Below are positions 33,543 through 40,204 of a DNA stretch of 64,000 nucleotides, piece after piece. Below the pieces are notes generated by a model that was not told where the DNA came from, made no database searches, and saw nothing but the letters and a program-made list of their open reading frames with translations. The DNA lies in assembly GCF_002343915.1 (NCBI RefSeq), contig NZ_NETK01000001.1, forward strand, positions 7,082,001 through 7,146,000, in the 5' to 3' direction. The DNA is from Nannocystis exedens. Its GTDB lineage: Bacteria > Myxococcota_A > Polyangia > Nannocystales > Nannocystaceae. Each line of letters starts with the position of its first letter. Within the stretch, counting starts at the first letter, position 1. A program made the position numbers and the translations under genes.

Positions 33543-35335
33543 GACGACCTCCGGACCGGCTGGACCACGATCGGCGGGCCGCGGCGGCGCGGCACCTTGC
33601 CGAAGATCGCCGCCGCCGACTTGACCCGCACCGTCTCGCCGACCTCGCGGCACACGCTGCGCAGCACCGGCGGCGCGAGGGCGGCCCCGAGCGCGAAGCC
33701 GCCGAGGTGGGAGAACCACGCGAACTGCTGCGCCTCCGAGAAGATCGCCATCGCCGCCTGGAAGCCGACCCACGCGCCGAGGTAGATCCACGCCGGGATC
33801 TTGAGCTGCACGTACACCAGCGGCAGCGTCTGCAGCAGGCGCGCGCGCGGGAAGATCACCAGGTAGGCCCCGCACACCCCGGCGATCGCCCCCGACGCGC
33901 CGATCACCGGCGTCGCGGTCGCGCTGGTCAGCAGCAGCTGCAGCAGGCCGCCGAACAGACCTGCCCCGAAGTACAGGAGCAAGAAGCGCCGGCGGCCGAA
34001 CACGTGCTCGACGTTGCGGCCGAACACGTAGAGGAAGTAGAGGTTGAACAGCAGGTGGAACCAGTCGGCGTGGAACAAGCCGTGGGTCAGGACGGTGTAG
34101 CCGCCGCGCGGCGCGGCGAGCACCTCGCCAGCGACCAGCGCGTACTCGCGGGCGTAGACCAGGCCGAGCACGGAGGCGACGTAGCAGCCGAGGAGGAGGA
34201 CGCCGAGGCCGAGGACGACCCAGGGGATCCCGCGCCGCGGGTTGTCGACCTCGATGGGCAGCTGGGTCAGCACCTGGGCCGCCCACAGCACGCCGCGCTT
34301 GGCCAGCTGGACCTTCGGGTCCTCCTGGCCGGACGGGGTGCTCGAGCGGGCCAGGGCGTGGCGCTCGTCGCCGTCGAGCCACAGGCCGCGGCAGCGCGGG
34401 CAGCGGTCGACCGGGGTCCTGAGCATGCCCGGCAGCAGGTGCTCGTTCATGAAGCCGTGGCCGCGCGGGCACATGCGCCCGGCCGAGCGGCCGACCATGG
34501 TCTTGAGGAAGGCCGGGTCGACGTCGGCGTCGCCGAGCTGGTCGAGCTCGCCCTGATCGAGCCAGACGCCGAAGCAGATCGGACATGTATCGAGGGTCAT
34601 GTCCCCGGAGACAGGCTGTTCGCGGGCGCCGAGCTGGCGCCAGCGCCCGCTCGGCCCGCGCCGCAGGTGCACCGCGACCAGCGCGTGCAGGCTGCAGGCC
34701 GGGCACTGGGCCGACAGCGGGGGCAGGGGCGCGGCCGCGGGCGGGGCGTCGGGCCCGGGCTGACGCGGCAGGTGGGGCGCGAGCAGGTCGGGCGGCCGCA
34801 GGCTCGGCGGGCGGGTGGTCGGCGGCAGGTGGGGCGCGAGCAGGTCGGGCGGCGGCGTCTTCGGCGCGGTCTCCTGCGGCAGGTGAGGCGCGAGCAGGTC
34901 GGGCGGCCGGGCCGGACGAGCCGGGGGAGGGGCCGCCTGTCCTGTCGGTCCGCCCTTGCCGGCCTGGCCCTTGGTGCCTGTCCTGAGCGTCACGCCGAAC
35001 GAAGACGCGCCCGAGAGGACATGTTCCTTGGGACCTGCCCCGAGCGACATATTGTTCGCGGGCACGCCAGGACGGACCTGTCCTCCTGAACCTGTCCCGG
35101 GCGACATGTTACTCGCGGGCGCGCCGGGGTCGAGCTCGCCGGCCGCGATCGCCACGCCGACGGTCGCTGCGACAGGATCGACATGTCCTTTTAGACCTGT
35201 CCCCGGCGTCACCTGCGAGGCCGACGCGGCGCCGCCGGCGGCCTCTGGCGTCCGCCCGGATCGGGGCCCAGAGGGGCCAGGAAGCGACTGCGCGGGCGAC
35301 ACGGCGGACGCGGCGCCCGCAGCATAGTCGCTCAC
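33539..35335 (-). CDS. rhomboid protease with TFIIB-type zinc fingers and a repeat-built N-terminus
   Basis: A 598-aa protein from GTG 35335, overlapping the upstream stop as GTGA. Residues about 1-200 are low complexity: Gly/Pro/Ala/Ser, with DLLAPHLP three times, and encoded largely by palindrome arrays. Next are zinc-binding motifs CPAC...; CPICFGVWLDQGELDQL and CPRGHGF...CPRCRGLWLDGDE, of the zf-TFIIB type. Residues about 365-580 are six-helix rhomboid: HLLFNLYFLY (Asn-containing), GASGAIAG (nucleophile Ser) and FSHLGGFALG (catalytic His). The Ser/His dyad is intact, so it is probably an active intramembrane protease. It lies in an operon with a hydrolase (upstream) and a kinase (downstream). 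Confidence 0.88.
   Translation of the reverse strand: MSDYAAGAASAVSPAQSLPGPSGPRSGRTPEAAGGAASASQVTPGTGLKGHVDPVAATVGVAIAAGELDPGAPASNMSPGTGSGGQVRPGVPANNMSLGAGPKEHVLSGASSFGVTLRTGTKGQAGKGGPTGQAAPPPARPARPPDLLAPHLPQETAPKTPPPDLLAPHLPPTTRPPSLRPPDLLAPHLPRQPGPDAPPAAAPLPPLSAQCPACSLHALVAVHLRRGPSGRWRQLGAREQPVSGDMTLDTCPICFGVWLDQGELDQLGDADVDPAFLKTMVGRSAGRMCPRGHGFMNEHLLPGMLRTPVDRCPRCRGLWLDGDERHALARSSTPSGQEDPKVQLAKRGVLWAAQVLTQLPIEVDNPRRGIPWVVLGLGVLLLGCYVASVLGLVYAREYALVAGEVLAAPRGGYTVLTHGLFHADWFHLLFNLYFLYVFGRNVEHVFGRRRFLLLYFGAGLFGGLLQLLLTSATATPVIGASGAIAGVCGAYLVIFPRARLLQTLPLVYVQLKIPAWIYLGAWVGFQAAMAIFSEAQQFAWFSHLGGFALGAALAPPVLRSVCREVGETVRVKSAAAIFGKVPRRRGPPIVVQPVRRSS
34583..34618. repeat. 14-bp palindrome array, 3 units, inside a CDS
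   Basis: ACATGTAT (34583), TCATGTCC (34597) and ACAGGCTG (34611) are exactly 14 apart. They encode EQPVSGDMTLDTCP, just before and into the first zf-TFIIB motif of the rhomboid protein. Confidence 0.75.
34768..34905. repeat. three in-frame 54-56-bp repeats encoding DLLAPHLP
   Basis: GCAGGTGGGGCGCGAGCAGG-like copies start at 34768, 34824 and 34878 (the third has one change). Each encodes PPDLLAPHLP on the minus strand. Spacing is 56 and 54 bases, close to four 14-bp units. Confidence 0.8.
34962..35216. repeat. long 14-bp palindrome array, about 10 units plus a second cluster, inside a CDS
   Basis: Cores at 34962, 34976, 34990, 35004, 35019, 35033, 35047, 35062, 35076, 35090 and 35104 are 14 or 15 apart. 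They include GCCTG, TCACG, ACATGTTC, ACCTGCCC, ACATAT, GCACGCC, ACCTGTCC, ACCTGTCC and ACATGTTA. A second cluster has ACATGTCC at 35181 and ACCTGTCC at 35195. The whole is translated as the rhomboid N-terminus, with peptides such as NMSPGTGSGGQV, NMSLGAGPKEHV and RTGTKGQAGK. Confidence 0.8.
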
Positions 35336-36261
35336 TGACGGCGCAACCAGGCCAGGATCTGCGGCTCCAGGCCCGGCGTGTCGCCGAGGCCGAGGTCGAG
35401 GCCGGCGCGGAACCCGACGTGGCCGCCGGCGACCCACCGCGCGCTGACGTGGCTCGGGAGCTCGCGGAGGTGCGGCGCGATGGTGGCCGCGGGGACCATC
35501 GGGTCCCCGGTGGCCGAGACGATGAGGGTCGGGAGCGCGAGCGCGCGCAGCCGCGGGCCGGCGCTCTCGCTGGCGTAGTAGTCGTCGACGCTGCAGAAGC
35601 CGTGGCGCGGCACGACCGCGAGGCGGTCCCAGGCGCGGATCGTCGTGAGGGCCTGGAGCGCCGGCATCGGCGTGGGCACCGGCTTGCGCGCGGCGACGGC
35701 GGCGTAGATCTCGCGCAAGCCGGACAGCACGTGCGCGCGGTACACGGCGCTGCGCGGCTGATCGATCGCCGCGCAGCCGGCCGCCAGGTCGAGCGGGGCG
35801 CACACGCTGGCGACGGCTCGCACCCGCGGGTCGGTCGGCGCCATCGCCCAGCGCAAGGTCATGTGTCCGCCGAGCGAGAAGCCGATCACGTAGATGCGGA
35901 CGTAGTCGGCGAGCGCGGGGCTCTGCAGCGCCGCGGTGAGGTCGTCGACCAGGCCGGCGTGATAGAAGTCCTCGCCGCTGCGGTCGGCGCCGCGGAGCGA
36001 CAGACGCAGGCTGTCGAGCCCGGCGGCCGCGGCCGCCCGCGCCGCCTTGATCACGTACGAGCTGTCGATGGCGCCGCCGAGGCCGTGGACGAGGACCACC
36101 AGCTCGCGCGCGTCGGGCAGGCGGGCGAGCGCGCCGGTGAGGCGCACCGGGCCGACGCGGCGGTCGTGCAGGGTGGTCGACCACGCCGTCGCCGCCGGCG
36201 CCGCGTGGGGCAGCAGGCGGTGACGCAGGTTGGGCCCGATCGTCCAGAGGTGTCCGAGCAT
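35332..36261 (-). CDS. YheT-like alpha/beta hydrolase (UPF0017/AB-hydrolase family)
   Basis: A 309-aa hydrolase resembling YheT. VVLVHGLGGAIDSSYV (about 58-73) is the oxyanion HG motif and YVIGFSLGGHMTLRWA (about 127-142) the nucleophile elbow with Ser. ATGDPMVP carries the acid and AGGHVGF (about 281) the His. SGEDFYHAGLVDDL fits the family order. Substrates of this family are poorly defined esters. ATG 36261 starts the family-like N-terminus; a longer in-frame start at 36303 is possible. It opens an operon with the rhomboid and kinase genes (overlap GTGA then ATGA). Confidence 0.8.
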   Translation of the reverse strand: MLGHLWTIGPNLRHRLLPHAAPAATAWSTTLHDRRVGPVRLTGALARLPDARELVVLVHGLGGAIDSSYVIKAARAAAAAGLDSLRLSLRGADRSGEDFYHAGLVDDLTAALQSPALADYVRIYVIGFSLGGHMTLRWAMAPTDPRVRAVASVCAPLDLAAGCAAIDQPRSAVYRAHVLSGLREIYAAVAARKPVPTPMPALQALTTIRAWDRLAVVPRHGFCSVDDYYASESAGPRLRALALPTLIVSATGDPMVPAATIAPHLRELPSHVSARWVAGGHVGFRAGLDLGLGDTPGLEPQILAWLRRQ

Positions 36262-36353
36262 CGCGCCCCGCCGCATAGCACGGGTGTATAGGAGGATCCA
36301 CACGGGTCCCCGCGACGCGCGTCGCCGGGGTGCGACCGCCGGTCGCCGCGCCG

Positions 36354-36382
36354 TTGACCGCCCCGGCGACGGCGGCTAGCGT
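36354..36382 (+). promoter_or_regulatory. predicted promoter of the oxidase-assembly operon, leaderless
   Basis: TTGACC (36354-36359), a 17-base spacer, TAGCGT (36377-36382), then 7 bases to GTG 36390. The match and geometry fix the start of the first gene and imply a leaderless mRNA. Confidence 0.65.
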
Positions 36383-36389
36383 CGCGCCC

Positions 36390-36878
36390 GTGACAAGCCC
36401 TGACCCTTCTGCCCGGCCGTCGCGGTCGGAGTCGCAGTGGCGAGGCCCCAGCCTGCGCACCGTGATGATCGGCATCCTCGCGCTCGGCGGCCTGATGACG
36501 TGGCAGATGCACCGCGCCTACGTCCACGGCGAGCGGGTCGTCCAGGCGGTGTTCCCGATCATGGAAGAGAAGGGCAAGTCGCTCGACGCCGAGGGCTGCA
36601 TCGACGCCGTGATCGCCTGGCACAAGGAGTGCGACGCGACCGCGGTGATGTGCAACCACGGCGTCAAGCAGGCGATGTACCACTGCCTCAAGAGCCAGGA
36701 CCGCCAGGAGGGCTGCAAGAAGCTGCCCGCCAGCGAGAGCATGGACGGCAAGTGGGTCTTCATCACCTGCAAGGAGCGCGGGAGCCAGTGCAAGCGCACC
36801 AAGGACTGCGTGTGCGCCGACGCCTACCGCGCCTTCGACAGCTTCTGTCGCACCGACGGAGAGGCGGTCCAGCTGTGA
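36390..36878 (+). CDS. membrane-anchored Cys-rich protein with two CX10C pairs, upstream of ctaB
   Basis: A 162-aa protein that I do not recognise. A membrane helix at about 24-40 (TVMIGILALGGLMTWQM) anchors a soluble helical part. Cys are at 70, 81, 88, 99, 109, 127, 134, 140, 142 and 153. The pairs 70/81 and 88/99 are CX10C in short helices, a pattern like the twin CX9C/CX10C helical hairpins of mitochondrial cytochrome oxidase assembly factors. It overlaps ctaB as GTGA, and sco and cytochrome c genes follow, so a role in oxidase assembly, copper handling or a thiol relay is a reasonable hypothesis. GTG 36390 is chosen because of the promoter at 36354. Confidence 0.65.
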   Translation: MTSPDPSARPSRSESQWRGPSLRTVMIGILALGGLMTWQMHRAYVHGERVVQAVFPIMEEKGKSLDAEGCIDAVIAWHKECDATAVMCNHGVKQAMYHCLKSQDRQEGCKKLPASESMDGKWVFITCKERGSQCKRTKDCVCADAYRAFDSFCRTDGEAVQL

Positions 36879-37861
36879 GCGGCGATTCTGCCAGTCCTTC
36901 GGAGCATGTCCCTTCGGACAGCTCACCGGTGAAGCGCAAGCGCCACAGCCCGGCGCGCGACCTGTGGGAGCTGACCAAGCCGGGCGTCACCCGCATGTGC
37001 GCGCTGACGGCCGCCGGCGCCGCCTGGCTGGCGCTGCAGTCGGACGACGCCCCGTTCCCGGCCGAGACCGCCGCCGACGGCTGGTGCTCGCCGGGCTTCG
37101 CCGCCGGGTTCGCCGGCGTGGTCGGGGCCAGCCTCGCGGTCGCGGCCGCCAGCGCGTTCAACATGTGGCTCGAGCGGGCGAGGGACCCGCTGATGCCGCG
37201 CACCAAGGACCGCCCGCTGGCCGCGCGCCGCCTGTCCTCGGCGACCGGCCTCGGCTTCGCCGCGGCGCTGCTGCTGGCCTCGATCGTCACCCTCGCGCTG
37301 TTCACCAACCCGCTGACCCTGCTGCTCACGCTGTGGGCGACCGTCGGCTACGTGCTGGTGTACACGCCGCTCAAGTACCGCACGCCGCTGGCGCTGCTGA
37401 TCGGCGCGGTCCCGGGGGCGGCCCCGCCGCTGCTCGGCTGGACCGCGGTGACCGGCCGGCTCGACCTCGGCGGGCTGTCGCTGTTCCTGATCCTGCTCGT
37501 GTGGCAGATGCCGCACTTCCTGGCGATCATGCTGTTCCGCCGCCACGAGTACGCGCGGGCCGGCATCCGCTGCGTCTCGGTCGTCCGCGGCGAGTCGGCC
37601 GCGCGCGTGCAGGCGTTCTTGTGGTCGATCGTGCTGCTGCCGATCTCGGTCCTGCCGAGCGTGATCGGCCTCACCGGTCCGCTCTACTGCGCGGTCGCCC
37701 TGCTGCTCAGCCTCGGCTTCCTCGGCTGGGCCTGCACCGGCCTGCGCCCCTTCGGCGACCGGGCCAGCGAGCTGCGGTGGGCGCGGCGGTTCTTCTTCGC
37801 CTCGCTGATCTACCTGCCGGCGCTGATCGTCGCGCTCGTGCTCGACGTGGTGCTGCGATGA
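36875..37861 (+). CDS. ctaB: protoheme IX farnesyltransferase (heme O synthase)
   Basis: A 328-aa UbiA-family integral membrane enzyme that converts heme B to heme O for the heme-copper oxidase encoded downstream. About seven to nine helices. The first prenyl-diphosphate motif is NMWLERARDPLMPRTKDRPL (about 109-128), where Glu replaces the usual first Asp of NxxxDxxxD. The second region, YTPLKYRTPLALLIGAVPGA (about 165-184), is typical. The first 25 residues (SGDSASPSEHVPSDSSPVKR) are a disordered extension encoded partly by palindrome units. GTG 36875 overlaps the previous stop; the stop overlaps sco as ATGA. Confidence 0.9.
   Translation: MSGDSASPSEHVPSDSSPVKRKRHSPARDLWELTKPGVTRMCALTAAGAAWLALQSDDAPFPAETAADGWCSPGFAAGFAGVVGASLAVAAASAFNMWLERARDPLMPRTKDRPLAARRLSSATGLGFAAALLLASIVTLALFTNPLTLLLTLWATVGYVLVYTPLKYRTPLALLIGAVPGAAPPLLGWTAVTGRLDLGGLSLFLILLVWQMPHFLAIMLFRRHEYARAGIRCVSVVRGESAARVQAFLWSIVLLPISVLPSVIGLTGPLYCAVALLLSLGFLGWACTGLRPFGDRASELRWARRFFFASLIYLPALIVALVLDVVLR
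36890..36925. repeat. 14-bp palindrome array, 2-3 units, inside ctaB
   Basis: GCATGTCC (36904) and ACAGCTC (36918) are 14 apart; GCCAGTCC lies at 36890. They encode the extra N-terminal tail of CtaB (ASPSEHVPSDSSP). Confidence 0.65.
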
Positions 37862-38571
37862 GCGACGGTCCCGAGCCCCGCGCGCCCGAGCTCCCCGGCA
37901 TGGTCGAGGGCGGCTGGCTGCGTCGCAAGTTCATGCAGTACCCGTGGCACTTCGCCACCGTGCTCGGCCTGGTGATCGTCACCGCGATGCGCCCCTGCAC
38001 CCGGCACGTGCCGGACCCGCCGCCGGTGATGTCGCAGCTGCCCGCGTTCGCGCTGGTCGACCAGGACGGCCAGCCGTTCACCTCCGAGTCGCTGCGCGGC
38101 AAGGTGTGGGTCGCCGGCCTGATCTTCACCACGTGCCCGAGCACGTGCCCGAAGATCTCGCGGGCCATGCTGAGCCTGCAGGAGCGCTACGCGCAGCACG
38201 GCATCGACGGCATCGACCTCGTCAGCTTCTCGGTCGACCCCGAGAACGACACGCCCGCGGTGCTCAAGACCTACGTCGGCCACCTCGGCGCCGACGAGAC
38301 CCGCTGGCGCTTCGTCACCGGCCCGCTGGCGGCGATGGAGAAGCTCGTGGTCGGCGGCTTCGCCAGCGCGATGGACAAGACGACCGGCCCGTCGGGCATG
38401 ATCGACATCGCGCACACCACCAAGCTCGTGCTGATCGACGGCGACGGCAACGTCCGCGGCTACTACAGCAGCGACGACGAGATGGGCCTCGACGAGGTGT
38501 TCCACCGCTCGCAGCACGTCCTCCGCGAGATGCGGCGGCAGTCCGGCGGCGGCTGCAACCGGTCGCCATGA
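37858..38571 (+). CDS. sco: SCO1/SenC copper chaperone
   Basis: A 237-aa membrane-anchored thioredoxin-fold protein. A helix at about 30-45 is followed by LPAFALVDQDGQPF and FTTCPSTCPK, with copper-binding Cys at 93 and 97. The third ligand is the His in DIAHTTKLVLID (about 184). It delivers copper to the CuA site of oxidase subunit II. It starts inside the ctaB stop (ATGA). A second SCO gene lies at 48228; the two are divergent in sequence, so they may serve different metal sites. Confidence 0.92.
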   Translation: MSDGPEPRAPELPGMVEGGWLRRKFMQYPWHFATVLGLVIVTAMRPCTRHVPDPPPVMSQLPAFALVDQDGQPFTSESLRGKVWVAGLIFTTCPSTCPKISRAMLSLQERYAQHGIDGIDLVSFSVDPENDTPAVLKTYVGHLGADETRWRFVTGPLAAMEKLVVGGFASAMDKTTGPSGMIDIAHTTKLVLIDGDGNVRGYYSSDDEMGLDEVFHRSQHVLREMRRQSGGGCNRSP

Positions 38572-38590
38572 CGGTGTTCAATCCCGACTC

Positions 38591-39076
38591 ATGACATTGA
38601 ACATCAAATTCAATAAGGCGACTGCGGTCGCTCGATTGCCGGTCCGCGGATTCGTCCTCGCCGCGTCGTGGCTGCTGCTGGCCTGCGAGGCGGGTCCTCC
38701 GCCGTTCACCGAGGCGCAGGTGCTGGGCGGCGTGGAGGTCCCGGCCGAGACCCTCAATCACGGGCAGAAGCTCTTCAACCGCTACTGCGCGTCGTGCCAC
38801 GGCTACGACGGCGGCGGCAAGGGCCCCGCGGCGCGCAACCTCGAGGCGCGGGACTTTCGGGCCGCGCACTTCCTTTATAAGTCGACGCCGGGCGACGAAC
38901 TGCCGACCGACGGCGACCTCGCCAATACCATCAAGCAGGGCCGGGTCGACAAGGGAATGCCTGCGTGGGGTGGCCTGCGTGACGACGACGTGCGCGCAGT
39001 GGTGAGTTACATCAAGACCTTCTCCCCGCGTTGGCGCGAGGCACAGCCGAGTGCGCCCGCATCGACGGCGCCGTGA
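38591..39076 (+). CDS. class I cytochrome c, probable lipoprotein
   Basis: A 161-aa exported cytochrome. The signal ends in WLLLAC (about Cys32), a lipobox. The single heme site is CASCH (about 66-70), and GMPAWGG supplies the axial Met (about 127). The sequence ends in a Pro/Ala/Ser tail. The first codons are AT-rich and unlike the neighbours. It follows sco by 19 bases, so it is probably in the ctaB operon. It may shuttle electrons between complex ACIII and caa3. Confidence 0.88.
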   Translation: MTLNIKFNKATAVARLPVRGFVLAASWLLLACEAGPPPFTEAQVLGGVEVPAETLNHGQKLFNRYCASCHGYDGGGKGPAARNLEARDFRAAHFLYKSTPGDELPTDGDLANTIKQGRVDKGMPAWGGLRDDDVRAVVSYIKTFSPRWREAQPSAPASTAP

Positions 39077-39526
39077 GCGACGAATCGGCTTCCACCCGGT
39101 CCTGCGGCGCAGACACGTGCCGCGGCGCGAACGACCGCCGCAGCGGCACTCGAGAGATCGCGCAGCGGGGCGGTTGTGCCTCCGCACATGTCGCCCGGCG
39201 GCGGCTCCGACCGGCGATTCGCGGGCACCTGTACGCGCCGAGGCGCCGCGCGCTCGACCGGTCCGGACTGGGTCAGGCGGTCGCACCGGTCGTCGGCGCC
39301 GGACCCGTCGATCACGATCCATACCGACCAGCCGCGAAACTTGCCGGCGCATTCGGACCCGGCCTCGATCACGAGTGTTGCACTGGCGCCCGCGGTGCTG
39401 TTAGGGTGCGCCGCGAAACAAGGGTCCTGGTCGTTTCTCGCTGCTTTCATGTCGCGCCACGAACACGTCCCAGCACGGGGGGTCCCTGCGGCCTCCCTGG
39501 ACCTTTTAAGAAGAGGGTGAACTGAA
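39077..39526 (+). promoter_or_regulatory. 450-base non-coding region before the act operon, with predicted promoter
   Basis: No gene is evident. TTGCAC (39378-39383), then 18 bases, TAGGGT (39402-39407) is a plausible promoter about 120 bases before actA. AAGAAGAGGGTGAACTGAA precedes GTG 39527 as ribosome-binding region. I see no stable hairpin that I can name as a terminator for the cytochrome c gene. Confidence 0.45.
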
Positions 39527-40180
39527 GTGCCGGCCATCTTTCCCCGCTGGACCAACAACATCCCGCTCGCCGTCGCTGTGCTCGGCCCCTTCGCGCTCGC
39601 CGGCCTCGTGGGCTTCGTCTGGTACTACTTCTCGCCGAAGTACACCGACGTCGGCTACCGCCCGATCCAGCCGGTGCCGTTCAGCCACAAGCTGCACGCT
39701 GGCGACATGGGCATGGACTGTCGCTACTGCCACAACACCGTCGAGCGCGCCGCGGTCGCGGCCGTGCCGCCGGCGGCGACGTGCATGAACTGCCACTCGC
39801 TGGTCAAGACCGACAGCCCGCGGCTCAAGCTCGTGCGCGACAGCTTCGAGACCGGCGAGACGATCCCGTGGGTTCGCGTCCACCAGCTGCCGGACTTCGC
39901 GTTCTTCGATCACCGGCCGCACCTCGCCGCGGGCGTCGGCTGCTCGACCTGCCACGGTCGCATCGATCAGATGACGATCGTCGAGATGGCGCAGCCGCTG
40001 TCGATGGGTTGGTGCCTCGACTGCCACCGCGACCCGGAGCCGAACCTCCGGCCCGTCGACCAGATCACCAACATGGCGTGGGACCCCGCCACCGACGGCA
40101 AGGCGTACGACGCCGCCAAGGATCCGAAGCGCAAGCGCGACGTCAACCCGCCGGAGCACTGCTCGGGGTGCCACCGCTAA
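39527..40180 (+). CDS. actA: Alternative complex III subunit A, pentaheme cytochrome c
   Basis: A 217-aa protein anchored by one N-terminal helix (IPLAVAVLGPFALAGLVGFVWYY). Five heme sites are visible: CRYCH, CMNCH, CSTCH, CLDCH and CSGCH. This is the number and layout of ActA in Alternative Complex III, the quinol oxidoreductase that replaces the bc1 complex. Maturation requires the ccm operon at 54.3-62.2 kb. It starts at GTG 39527 and is the first of six act genes in canonical order A to F. Confidence 0.93.
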   Translation: MPAIFPRWTNNIPLAVAVLGPFALAGLVGFVWYYFSPKYTDVGYRPIQPVPFSHKLHAGDMGMDCRYCHNTVERAAVAAVPPAATCMNCHSLVKTDSPRLKLVRDSFETGETIPWVRVHQLPDFAFFDHRPHLAAGVGCSTCHGRIDQMTIVEMAQPLSMGWCLDCHRDPEPNLRPVDQITNMAWDPATDGKAYDAAKDPKRKRDVNPPEHCSGCHR

Positions 40181-40204
40181 CCCGCGGCCAGACAGGTTTT
40201 TCGC

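Noticed and set aside
39031..39525. Small gene between cytochrome c and actA
   Set aside because: The candidate frame overlaps the cytochrome c 3' end and has Arg/Ser/Cys composition without any motif; the region fits a promoter leader better.
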